DNA from: DATMGU01 sp035555315
GTDB lineage: Bacteria > Pseudomonadota > Alphaproteobacteria > ATCC43930 > CGMCC-115725
DNA: 62,731 nucleotides
NCBI GenBank assembly: GCA_035555315.1
Contig: DATMGU010000106.1
Location: forward strand, 1 to 62,731
Reading direction: 5' to 3'
The notes below the pieces were generated by a model. It was not told the DNA's origin, ran no database searches, and saw only the letters and a list, made by a program, of their open reading frames with translations. This document shows positions 1-7,482 of the stretch, piece by piece. The number at the start of each line of letters is the position of its first letter. The first letter of the stretch is position 1. The position numbers were made by a program, and so were the translations under genes.

Positions 1-438
1 GCTGAGCTGCGCACCCGCCTCGCCGTCGAGCACCTTGCCGGCGGCGTCCATGTTCTCGAACAGATAGCCCAGATCCAGCACGCCGATCTCCGGCGCCAAG
101 GTCGACCAGATCGACGAGCCGGAGATCATCATGTCGACCACCCCCAGCTTCACCGAGCCGACCACGTCGGATTCCTTGCCCAGCTGGTTGTCCGGGAAAT
201 ACTGCACCGCGATGGCGTCGCCGACCTTGCCCTTCAGGCTGGAGGCGAAGCGGTCGTACCACAGCCAATGGGCGGAATTCGGGTCGGAGGGCAGGGAAGA
301 CGACAGGCGCAGGGTGACCGGCGCCGCGGCTCGGGCGACGCGCGGCAACAGACCCTCACCCACCGCGGCGGCACCGATACCGGCCCCCAGACAGGCCACG
401 ACAGAGCGATGAAAGCTGCGGCGGGTGAGAAGAATCAT
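1..438 (-). CDS. TRAP transporter substrate-binding protein (DctP family), 5' part
   Basis: This is the first 146 codons of a periplasmic solute receptor for a TRAP transporter; the rest lies beyond the left edge. The N-terminus carries a twin-arginine signal (TRRSFHR, residues 5-11) followed by a hydrophobic Ala/Gly stretch ending near VARAA, so Tat export is likely. The mature part begins VTLRLSSSLPSDPNSAH and continues with GKVGDAIAVQYFPDNQLGKE and GSVKLGVVDMMISG, the pattern of the DctP family, which binds organic acids or sugar acids. ATG is at 438. It is divergent from a GntR/FCD regulator at 585, a common pairing in which the regulator controls the uptake operon. The ligand cannot be told from this fragment. 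Confidence 0.88.
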   Translation of the reverse strand, partial: MILLTRRSFHRSVVACLGAGIGAAAVGEGLLPRVARAAAPVTLRLSSSLPSDPNSAHWLWYDRFASSLKGKVGDAIAVQYFPDNQLGKESDVVGSVKLGVVDMMISGSSIWSTLAPEIGVLDLGYLFENMDAAGKVLDGEAGAQLS

Positions 439-584
439 GGCGTTTCCGTCCCTTTGTCTTTTTGTTTGGTCTTATTGTTGCCTGTTGGGCGTTGCGGGGA
501 CGGGCCGTTTTCGCGGCGTGATCGTTCCCGTTGTCTACCTGTGTATGGTAGCGTAGTCTGAGTTTGATCGGCAAGCAGCATTTG

Positions 585-1274
585 ATGGTTCGAAACATGG
601 ATCTGGTGATTTCCCAATCGGCGGACTCGGCCGCGCGCCGCCTGGAACAGGAGCTGCGCCGGGCGATCATCGCCCTGGAGATCGAGCCGGGCGCACGCCT
701 GTCGGAGCAGGAAATCGCCACCCGCTACGGGGTTTCCCGCCAGCCGGTACGCGAGGCGCTGATCGCGCTCGGCCGGACCCGGCTGGTCGCCGTGCAGCCG
801 CAGCGCGGCACCGTAGTGGTCAAGATCTCGATCCGCATGATGCTGCAGGCGCGCTTCGTGCGCGAAGCGATCGAGACGGCGGTGGTGCGCCAGGCCGCCT
901 CGAATTTCGATCCCTATAGCCGGGCGCGGATCGACGAACTGCTGGGCCGGCAGCGCGTGGCGGCCTTGGAGGGCGATTCAGAAGCCTTCCGCCGCGACGA
1001 CGAATTGTTCCACATCGCCCTCGCCGAAGGGGCCGGCTGCCCGCTGGCCTGGCAGACCACCGCCGATCTCAAGGCGCATCTGGACCGCGCCTGCCAGCTC
1101 AGCCTGTCCGGGCCGAAGCCGCTGCAGGCCCTGGTCGCCCAGCATGAGGAAATCGTCGCCGGCATCGACGCCAAGGACGCCGACCGGGCGGAGGCGGCCA
1201 TGCGGGTCCATCTCACGGAAATCCTGCTCGCCCTGCCGAAGATGGAAGCCGCCCATCCGGAGATGTTCGAATAG
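585..1274 (+). CDS. GntR family transcriptional regulator (FCD domain)
   Basis: A protein of about 229 residues with an N-terminal winged helix (about residues 15-80, with LSEQEIATRYGVSRQPVREAL as the helix-turn-helix region) and an all-helical FCD effector domain (about 85-215), so it belongs to the FadR/VanR branch of GntR. FCD domains usually bind carboxylic acids, often through a metal. It is divergent from the TRAP receptor gene, so control of that transporter is the simplest inference. Start is uncertain: ATG 585 and ATG 597 are both possible and neither has a strong Shine-Dalgarno; a TTG at 564 would add seven residues. Confidence 0.87.
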   Translation: MVRNMDLVISQSADSAARRLEQELRRAIIALEIEPGARLSEQEIATRYGVSRQPVREALIALGRTRLVAVQPQRGTVVVKISIRMMLQARFVREAIETAVVRQAASNFDPYSRARIDELLGRQRVAALEGDSEAFRRDDELFHIALAEGAGCPLAWQTTADLKAHLDRACQLSLSGPKPLQALVAQHEEIVAGIDAKDADRAEAAMRVHLTEILLALPKMEAAHPEMFE

Positions 1275-1426
1275 CCGTTGACCATCGATAGCCAGCCAAG
1301 GGCCGGCGCTTGCGGTGCGATCTCCCCCACCTTATGTCTAGCCGCGCTACAGGGTGCTGCGCCGGGTGATCTCGGCCGCAGAATCGTGCCCAAATCGTCC
1401 GCACCCGAACCGCTGAGCGCTTATCG

Positions 1427-3343
1427 ATGGCTCTCCTTTCCCGACCGGCCGCTTCCCCCGAGGCTGCACAGTCCGAGGCCGCACAGCCCGAATCGGCACC
1501 TTCGGACAAACCCCGTACCAGCCGCAGCCTGAAGCCGCTGTTTCCGCTCGCGGCCTATATCCGGCCCTATATCTGGCGGTCGGTCGGCGCCGCGGTGGCA
1601 CTGGTCGTCTCCTCCGGGACCGTGCTGCTGCTGGGCCAGGGCCTACGCCGGCTGGTCGATCAGGGTTTCAGCGCCGGCAACGCCCAATTGCTCGATCAGG
1701 CGGTCTTCGCCTTGTTCGGCGTGATCGCGGTGTTGGCGCTATCGACCTATGTGCGCTTCTACCAGGTATCCTGGATCGGCGAGCGGGTCGTGGCCGATAT
1801 TCGCGCCGCGGTGTTCGATCGCGTCATCGCCATGAGCCCCGCCTATTTCGAGACGACCAAGACGGGCGAGATCCTGTCGCGGCTGACCACCGACACGACC
1901 CTGCTGCAGACGGTCATCGGCTCGACCGTCTCCCAGGTGCTGCGCAATATCCTGATGTTGCTGGGCGGCCTGGCCATGCTGATAGTAACCAGCGCCAAGC
2001 TGACCGGCCTGGTGCTGGTCGTGGTGCCGTTCGTGCTGGTGCCGATCCTGTTCTTCGGTCGGCGGGTGCGCGGTCTGTCGCGGCAAACCCAGGACCGCGT
2101 CGCCGAGATCGGCGCCTATGCCGAGGAGGCGATCAACGCGGTGCGCACCGTCCAGGCTTTCACCCACGAGCCGGTCGATCGCCAACGCTTCGGCCAGCGG
2201 GTCGACCAATCCTTCGAGATCGCGATCGACCGCATCCGGGTGCGCGCCCTGCTGACCGCGATCGTCATCATGCTGGCCTTCGGGGCCGTCGCCCTGGTCA
2301 TGTGGATCGGTGGCCATGACGTGGTCGCCGGCCGGCTGAGCGGCGGCGATCTCTCCGCTTTCGTCTTCTATGCCATCCTGGTCGCTGTCTCGACCGGTAC
2401 GCTGAGCGAGGTCGCCGGCGATCTGCAGCGCGCCGCCGGTGCCGCCGAACGGCTGACCGAGCTTCTGGAAACCCGCTCGGACATCGTCGCCCCCGCGTTG
2501 CCGGTCGCCTTGCCGGTGTCGTCACCTGGCAGTGTGGCGCCCGGGAGCGTAGCGCTGCGGGACGTCACCTTCGCCTATCCGGCCCGGCCCGACCTGCCCT
2601 CGCTCGACGATTTCTCGCTGACGGTCGAACCGGGCGAGACGGTGGCCCTAGTCGGGCCGTCGGGTGCCGGCAAGACCACGGTGTTCCAATTGCTGCTGCG
2701 GTTCTACGACCCGCAGCAGGGCGTGGTGCAAATCGACGGCGTCGACGTCCGGCAGGCGGATCCGCGGGCGGTGCGGGCGCGGATCGGCCTGGTCGCGCAG
2801 GATCCGGCGATCTTCGGCGCCACCGCCTGGGAAAACATCCGCTATGGCCGGCCCGAGGCAAGCGATGCCGAGGTGCGGCAGGCCGCCGAGGCCGCCGCCG
2901 CGACCGAGTTTCTGGATCAAATGCCGCAGGGTTTCGACACGTTCCTGGGCGAAAAAGGCGTGCGGCTGTCCGGCGGGCAGCGGCAGCGCATCGCGATCGC
3001 CCGCGCGATCCTGCGCAACCCGCCGATCCTGCTGCTGGACGAGGCGACATCGGCGCTCGATGCCGAATCAGAACGTGCCGTGCAGGCAGCCTTGGAGCGG
3101 CTATCGGTCGGCCGCACCACGCTGGTGATCGCACACCGCCTGGCGACCGTCCTCAAGGCGGATCGGATCGTCGTGATGGATCAGGGCTGCGTGGTGGCGA
3201 GTGGCACCCATGACGAGCTGAGCCGGCAGGGCGGGCTCTACGCCCGGCTGGCGGCGCTGCAATTCACCGATCGACCGCAGGATGCCCAGCCCCTGGATGC
3301 CCGGCCGCAGGATGTTCGGCCGGCGGATCTCGCCATCGGGTGA
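1427..3343 (+). CDS. ABC exporter, fused permease and ATPase (MsbA-like)
   Basis: A 638-residue half-transporter: a six-helix ABC transporter type 1 membrane domain (about residues 40-330) followed by the nucleotide-binding domain. Walker A is GPSGAGKTT (about 411), the signature is LSGGQRQRI (about 514) and Walker B is ILLLDEATSALD (about 534), so the ATPase looks intact. It should work as a homodimer in the inner membrane. Lipid or drug export is typical of this group, but the substrate cannot be read from sequence. The C-terminal tail has a short repeated pattern rich in Arg-Pro-Gln-Asp. It appears to be a single-gene unit. Confidence 0.92.
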   Translation: MALLSRPAASPEAAQSEAAQPESAPSDKPRTSRSLKPLFPLAAYIRPYIWRSVGAAVALVVSSGTVLLLGQGLRRLVDQGFSAGNAQLLDQAVFALFGVIAVLALSTYVRFYQVSWIGERVVADIRAAVFDRVIAMSPAYFETTKTGEILSRLTTDTTLLQTVIGSTVSQVLRNILMLLGGLAMLIVTSAKLTGLVLVVVPFVLVPILFFGRRVRGLSRQTQDRVAEIGAYAEEAINAVRTVQAFTHEPVDRQRFGQRVDQSFEIAIDRIRVRALLTAIVIMLAFGAVALVMWIGGHDVVAGRLSGGDLSAFVFYAILVAVSTGTLSEVAGDLQRAAGAAERLTELLETRSDIVAPALPVALPVSSPGSVAPGSVALRDVTFAYPARPDLPSLDDFSLTVEPGETVALVGPSGAGKTTVFQLLLRFYDPQQGVVQIDGVDVRQADPRAVRARIGLVAQDPAIFGATAWENIRYGRPEASDAEVRQAAEAAAATEFLDQMPQGFDTFLGEKGVRLSGGQRQRIAIARAILRNPPILLLDEATSALDAESERAVQAALERLSVGRTTLVIAHRLATVLKADRIVVMDQGCVVASGTHDELSRQGGLYARLAALQFTDRPQDAQPLDARPQDVRPADLAIG

Positions 3344-3391
3344 GCCATACCATGGGCGGCCTTGTTCTTGGGCGGCCTTGCGGCGGGATGG

Positions 3392-3811
3392 TCACGCTAC
3401 CCCCAGCACGGCCACGCCCGTCGCCCGTCCGGCCCGCGCCAAGGCCTGATCGAGGGTAGCGAGCGGCAACCCGGATCGCAGCGCCAGTTCCAGATACCCG
3501 GCATCGTAGACCGTCAGGCTCTGCGCTTGGGCCAAATCGATAATCCCCGTCCAAGCTCTGGCAGCCGTCTCGTGATCGATCGTGATAGACAATGCGCCAA
3601 GGCCCGTGAGGGCACGCGCCCGCTGCGCCTGCGTAATCCGCTGCCGCCGTTCGGCCATCAGCAGAACATTGGCGATTTCAAGCGGCCACGGGCCGGGCAC
3701 CAATGCGCCGGCCTCGGCGACTTGGTCGAGCACCGCGCCGATGGCCGCATTGCCTTCGCCGGGCAGAAACCAGGCGAGAGCGACCGCGCTGTCGAGCACA
3801 CAAGCCGGCAT
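3392..3811 (-). CDS. vapC: PIN-domain ribonuclease toxin (VapC type)
   Basis: A 139-residue PIN domain. The acidic metal site can be followed: D7 in VLDSA, E45 in PLEIANVL, D103 in TVYDAGYLELA and D121 in ATLDQAL. Such proteins cleave tRNA or other RNA and are held inactive by the partner antitoxin. The ATG lies one base after the stop codon of the upstream antitoxin gene, the usual antitoxin-first order with translational coupling. All catalytic residues are present, so the toxin is probably active. The target RNA is unknown. Confidence 0.9.
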   Translation of the reverse strand: MPACVLDSAVALAWFLPGEGNAAIGAVLDQVAEAGALVPGPWPLEIANVLLMAERRQRITQAQRARALTGLGALSITIDHETAARAWTGIIDLAQAQSLTVYDAGYLELALRSGLPLATLDQALARAGRATGVAVLGVA

Positions 3812-3812
3812 A

Positions 3813-4067
3813 TCAACGTCGGCCCGTGTCGCGCCACGCCGTTATCTCGTCGAGGGTCACAGGCGTGCCATCAGCGAGTTCGGCGGCAAGCGCCCTCAGG
3901 TTGGCCGCCGCGGCACGCGCCTCGGTAAGATTAATCGCCGTCGTCGCCGGTACCAGCTTCGCCACCGGCTTGCCGCGCCGGCAGATGATAATCTCTTCGC
4001 CCTGCGAGACGCGATCAAGCAGACCACCCAGCGTGTTCTTCGCCTCGAAAGCGCCAATCTCCATCAT
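3813..4067 (-). CDS. vapB: Type II antitoxin, Phd/YefM-VapB family
   Basis: An 84-residue protein starting MMEIGAFEAKNTLGGLLDRV, with the GEEIIICRRGKPVAKLVP block typical of Phd/YefM-fold antitoxins (DNA-binding N-terminal half, toxin-wrapping C-terminal half from about residue 48). It should neutralise the PIN toxin encoded next and repress their shared promoter. CGGAG sits 7 bases before ATG 4067; a second ATG follows directly at 4064. A 16-base palindrome lies 25 bases upstream and is the likely operator. Confidence 0.88.
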   Translation of the reverse strand: MMEIGAFEAKNTLGGLLDRVSQGEEIIICRRGKPVAKLVPATTAINLTEARAAAANLRALAAELADGTPVTLDEITAWRDTGRR

Positions 4068-4092
4068 GATCCAACTCCGGAACCCATGAACC

Positions 4093-4108
4093 AGCTTATT
4101 AATAAGCT
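4093..4108. promoter_or_regulatory. Probable vapBC operator palindrome
   Basis: AGCTTATTAATAAGCT is a perfect 16-base palindrome and an AT-rich island in GC-rich DNA. It lies just upstream of vapB. The motif CCAGCTTA, which overlaps its left arm (4091-4098), recurs at 4119-4126, 28 bases away on the same strand. Paired sites of this type are what antitoxin-toxin complexes bind for autoregulation. Function is inferred from position and symmetry. Confidence 0.6.
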
Positions 4109-4327
4109 AGCCTCTAAACCAGCTTACTCATAATGGAGATCCAGAAGAAGCTTTTCCATCCCTCCGCGATCTTCACGCGACGGGTCGCGATCGACAGATG
4201 AGAGCCGGCGCGACCGTTCGTGGAGCGGCACCGCAAGGGCCATGTCGCTACCTGCACGATGATAGCCGGCGCCCTTTACCGGTTCAAACACCCGTCGCCG
4301 CGCCGCCGGGTCCGCTACGCCGGGTGC

Positions 4328-5410
4328 TTAAAGATAGTCGCCGCGCACCTGCTGGCGCAGCGCGTCGATCGGGATCACCTGGCCGCGGCGCTCAAGATGC
4401 CAGAAGGTCCAGCCGTTGCAGGATGGCGCGCCCTGGACGACGGCGCCAACCTGATGGATCGAGCCCCTGGCCTCCGCCGAGATGACCGTGCCATCGGCGC
4501 GTACCCGGGCGGTCCATCGGCGATTGAGATCGAACAGCACGGCCCCGGCCGGCACCAGACCGCGCTCGACCAGGCTGCCGAACGGCACGCGCGGCTCGCT
4601 GCGCTTGTTGTGCAGGCTGATCAAGTCGGCGGACTCAACCGGCTCGACGGCGGCGATCCGCTGCCGCGCCAGTTCGGCATACCCGGCCTCCCGCTCGAAG
4701 CCGATATAATGCCGGCCGAGCCGCCGGGCGACCGCGCCGGTGGTCCCGGTGCCGAAGAACGGGTCGAGCACCACATCGCCCGGCCGCGAGGCAGTCAGCA
4801 ACACGCGATGCAGCAGCGCCTCGGGTTTTTGTGTGGGATGCGCCTTGCGGCCGTCGAGCTTCAGGCGTTCCGGCCCGCCGCAGAGCGGAATCAACCAGTC
4901 GGAGCGCATCTGCAGCTCGTCGTTCAGCGCCTTCAGCGCATCATAGTTGAATGTGTAGCGGGACTGCTGATCGCGGGCGCACCAGATCAGTGTCTCATGG
5001 GCGTTGGTGAACCGCCGACCCCGGAAATTCGGCATCGGGTTGGTCTTGCGCCAGACGATGTCGTTCAGGATCCAATAGCCCAGATCCTGAAGGATGGCAC
5101 CGACGCGGAAGATGTTATGATAGCTGCCGATCACCCACAAGGTGCCGTCCGGCTTCAGCGCGCCGCGCGCCGCACCCAGCCAGGCGCGGGTGAACCGGTC
5201 GTATTCGCCAAGATCGGCGAACTTGTCCCACGCCTCGTCGACGCCGTCGACCAGCGTGTCGTTCGGCCGACGCAGCCCATTGCCGAGCTGCAGATTATAA
5301 GGCGGATCCGCGAAGACCATGTCGACGCTGCCCGGTGGCAGGCCCCGCATCAGCTCGACGCAGTCACCAACCCGAACGTCATCGATCTGCAACCGGTCGA
5401 TCTCCGGCAT
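4328..5410 (-). CDS. ccrM: CcrM-type adenine-N6 DNA methyltransferase (GANTC)
   Basis: A 360-residue beta-class methyltransferase closely resembling Caulobacter CcrM. The catalytic motif DPPYN is at residues 35-39 and the AdoMet motif DPFFGTGTTG at about 216-225, and between them are blocks diagnostic of CcrM such as WVIGSYHNIFRVG, WILNDIVWRKTNPMPNF and KAHPTQKPEALL. The C-terminal domain (from about residue 275) is the extra DNA-contacting module of CcrM. It should methylate adenine in GANTC and couple methylation state to the cell cycle. ATG 5410 is chosen because GGAGGG lies about 11 bases upstream; a GTG at 5443 would put that ribosome site inside the gene. In many relatives it neighbours rnhB, which here is 13 kb away. 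Confidence 0.96.
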   Translation of the reverse strand: MPEIDRLQIDDVRVGDCVELMRGLPPGSVDMVFADPPYNLQLGNGLRRPNDTLVDGVDEAWDKFADLGEYDRFTRAWLGAARGALKPDGTLWVIGSYHNIFRVGAILQDLGYWILNDIVWRKTNPMPNFRGRRFTNAHETLIWCARDQQSRYTFNYDALKALNDELQMRSDWLIPLCGGPERLKLDGRKAHPTQKPEALLHRVLLTASRPGDVVLDPFFGTGTTGAVARRLGRHYIGFEREAGYAELARQRIAAVEPVESADLISLHNKRSEPRVPFGSLVERGLVPAGAVLFDLNRRWTARVRADGTVISAEARGSIHQVGAVVQGAPSCNGWTFWHLERRGQVIPIDALRQQVRGDYL

Positions 5411-5567
5411 CAGGCTCAAAGCCCTCCAAAAGGCGCGTGTCACGGCCGCGCACCTTGGGCGAGTGCTCCGGTCCCGTCAATCCTGGAGCCGCCGGAATGC
5501 CAACATTAATGCCAAACATTTCAACGGCGACGCCAGGTTATGCCCGAGTGTGGGGAGTTTTTCGCGC

Positions 5568-5846
5568 CTAGGGTTTAGCAAGAACCGAGGGCGACTGGTC
5601 GGCCATGGCACGGGGAGTGAGACCGAGATTGCCGCCCGAGGCGACGGCATCCGGCCGCAACACCACGAAGCGATGCGATCCCATCGCCGTCTTGACGTTG
5701 GCCAAGCCCCAACCGCCGCACAGAATTCCGCATGCCAGAAGCCCGATCGCCACGGCCCGGCGGCCATGGAGGAGGGGGAGTGCCATCATGACGGCCACGC
5801 CGCCAACAACCAATCCCAAGATGCCAAATGCCAAGCCCAAAGGCAT
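5568..5846 (-). CDS. Small two-helix membrane protein, unknown
   Basis: I do not recognise this 92-residue protein. It has two predicted membrane helices (about residues 2-24, LAFGILGLVVGGVAVMMALP, and about 31-50, AVAIGLLACGILCGGWGLA) and a polar C-terminal tail. ATG 5846 is preferred because AGGGAG lies about 10 bases upstream; an ATG at 5930 would add 28 polar residues. It stands alone, upstream of ccrM on the same strand with about 155 bases between. Confidence 0.55.
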   Translation of the reverse strand: MPLGLAFGILGLVVGGVAVMMALPLLHGRRAVAIGLLACGILCGGWGLANVKTAMGSHRFVVLRPDAVASGGNLGLTPRAMADQSPSVLAKP

Positions 5847-5985
5847 CGCGAGACGCTCCCTCTCAATTTGCTTGCAGCGCCGGTAAGTAGCATGATCGGT
5901 GAGTTTAGTGCAATCTAGGCGAACGCTCATGGTTAATGGATGGCAGTATGGACAGGGGGCGAGGCTTGGCTGCCTTGAGCAATCG

Positions 5986-6369
5986 ATGACCGGCGCGCCG
6001 ACACCGGCCGCCGGGATCGCCGATCCGCAGGGTATCGCGCTGTATCACGCACATATCTATTATGATCCGGCATCGACCCGCCACCAGGCGGCGGCGCTGC
6101 GCGAGCAGCTGGCCATGGCGTTCCCCGATGCGCGCCTGGGCAACTGGCACGACCAGCCGGTCGGGCCGCATACTCAGGCCATGTATCAGGTGGTGTTCCA
6201 GCCCGAGCGGCTGGCGGCGATCCTGCCCTGGCTGATGCTGAACCGGCAGGGCCTCGCGGTGCTGATCCATCCGGAGACCGGCAACGACTATGCCGATCAT
6301 CTCCGCCACGCCGCCTGGCTGGGCGCCGTGCTGGCAATCAAAGCCGAGGTATTGAGCGGCGCGCGCTGA
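5986..6369 (+). CDS. DOPA 4,5-dioxygenase family protein
   Basis: A protein of about 127 residues with the pattern of the DOPA 4,5-dioxygenase family: HAHIYYDP near the start, DQPVGPHTQAMYQVVF in the middle and LAVLIHPETGNDYADH near the end, which give the conserved histidines of the small fold. Bacterial members are mostly uncharacterised; extradiol ring cleavage is known for a few. ATG 5986 gives a protein of family length; an upstream in-frame TTG at 5899 is possible. It has no obvious operon partner. Confidence 0.8.
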   Translation: MTGAPTPAAGIADPQGIALYHAHIYYDPASTRHQAAALREQLAMAFPDARLGNWHDQPVGPHTQAMYQVVFQPERLAAILPWLMLNRQGLAVLIHPETGNDYADHLRHAAWLGAVLAIKAEVLSGAR

Positions 6370-6400
6370 ACTCCAGAGCGGAGTTAGGCTTCACTTGATC

Positions 6401-6475
6401 TGGCTGGGGCGGGAGGGATCGAACCTCCGAATGGCGGAATCAAAATCCGCTGCCTTACCGCTTGGCGACGCCCCA
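6401..6475 (-). tRNA. tRNA-Gln (UUG anticodon)
   Basis: Read on the minus strand the 75 bases form a full cloverleaf: acceptor TGGGGCG paired with CGCCCCA, discriminator G and an encoded CCA end, T-arm GGAGG-TTCGATC-CCTCC, and anticodon stem GCGGA/TCCGC around the loop TTTTGAT, which puts TTG at the anticodon. This reads CAA (and CAG by wobble) as glutamine. It lies just downstream of ispE on the same strand... order on the minus strand is ispE first, then the tRNA. Confidence 0.96.
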
Positions 6476-6554
6476 CCAGATCGATGCCCGTAAGCCTGGC
6501 ATCTCGGGCGGGCGCACCTTAGCGACAAGGTCCCAGCACTTCAACAGGGGCAGT

Positions 6555-7445
6555 TCAACAAGGGCACTTCACATCACCGGCGGCGAGGCGGGTCGGTTCG
6601 ACCCACCAGGAGGGGTGTGCGGCGGCCAGGCGGGTGGCGGCGGCGGCGAGACTGGCGGTATCGGTGAAGAGGCCGAAGCAGGTCGCCCCGCTGCCGCTCA
6701 TCCGCGCAAGCAAACAGCCGGGGGCGGCGGCCAGGGCGTCGAGGATGCTGGCGATCGGCGGTAGCAAGCCGATCGCGGCTTTGGTCAGGTCGTTCGGAAG
6801 CGGTGCCAGGGCGGCGGCCAGGGCGGCCGCGTCCGGCAGAGCAGGCCAATGGTCGGGGCCGGGCGGCGAGAAGGCGCCGCGCCGAGCGGCGAAGACCCGG
6901 GGCGTGGGCAGGCCGATGCCGGGATTGACCAGCAACAAGGGAGCCGGCGGCAAATCCGGCCCGGGCTCGACCCGGTCGCCGATGCCGCTGAGCCGCGCCG
7001 GGTGGCCGGCAAGGCAGACCGGAATATCGGCGCCCAGCGCCAGGCCGATCCGCGCCAGGGCCCCCGGCTCGAGATCGAGCCGCCATAACCGGGCGAGCGC
7101 CCGCAGGGTCGCCGCGGCGTCGCTCGACCCGCCGCCGATGCCCGACGCGATCGGCAGCCGCTTGGTCAGGCGGATCGCAGCACCCGTCCGGATGCCGGCC
7201 GCGTCGGCCAGCGCCCGGGCGGCGCGCATCACCAGGTTTTCCGCGACATCCCCGGCGAGTGTTATGCCGAACGGGCCGTCGATCGACAGGCTGAGAGTCT
7301 CCGCGGGGGCGACCGCGATAGTATCGCCCGCCTCGGTGAAGCCGACCAGGCTGTCGAGCAGGTGATAGCCGTCCGGCCGCCGCCCGACGACCGCCAGGGT
7401 GAGGTTCACCTTGGCGGGGGCGGCCCGTTCGATCGGCCATGTCAT
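6555..7445 (-). CDS. ispE: 4-diphosphocytidyl-2-C-methyl-D-erythritol kinase
   Basis: A 296-residue GHMP kinase of the MEP pathway, which phosphorylates CDP-methylerythritol at the 2-hydroxyl on the way to isoprenoids. The N-terminal APAKVNLTLAVVGRRPDGYH is the IspE hallmark, and the ATP-binding motif PIASGIGGGSSDAAATL is at about residues 98-114. Its ATG is 37 bases after the stop of the TPR gene, so it is probably third in the operon ETF-QO, TPR protein, ispE. Confidence 0.95.
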   Translation of the reverse strand: MTWPIERAAPAKVNLTLAVVGRRPDGYHLLDSLVGFTEAGDTIAVAPAETLSLSIDGPFGITLAGDVAENLVMRAARALADAAGIRTGAAIRLTKRLPIASGIGGGSSDAAATLRALARLWRLDLEPGALARIGLALGADIPVCLAGHPARLSGIGDRVEPGPDLPPAPLLLVNPGIGLPTPRVFAARRGAFSPPGPDHWPALPDAAALAAALAPLPNDLTKAAIGLLPPIASILDALAAAPGCLLARMSGSGATCFGLFTDTASLAAAATRLAAAHPSWWVEPTRLAAGDVKCPC

Positions 7446-7482
7446 CGGTGGGGTGGGTGTGGGGTCGGTGAGAAGCGTGATG

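Noticed and set aside
3354..3380. Tandem GGGCGGCCTTG (11 bases, period 16) after the ABC exporter gene
   Set aside because: Only two units and no sign of a longer array; likely chance or slippage.
4220..5509. Long plus-strand frame over ccrM
   Set aside because: It is the complement of a strongly conserved methyltransferase and has no family features, as with other long antisense frames in this GC-rich DNA.
5411..5567. Possible GANTC sites in the ccrM promoter region for autoregulation
   Set aside because: I read the 157 bases and found no GANTC, so methylation-controlled ccrM expression cannot be argued here.
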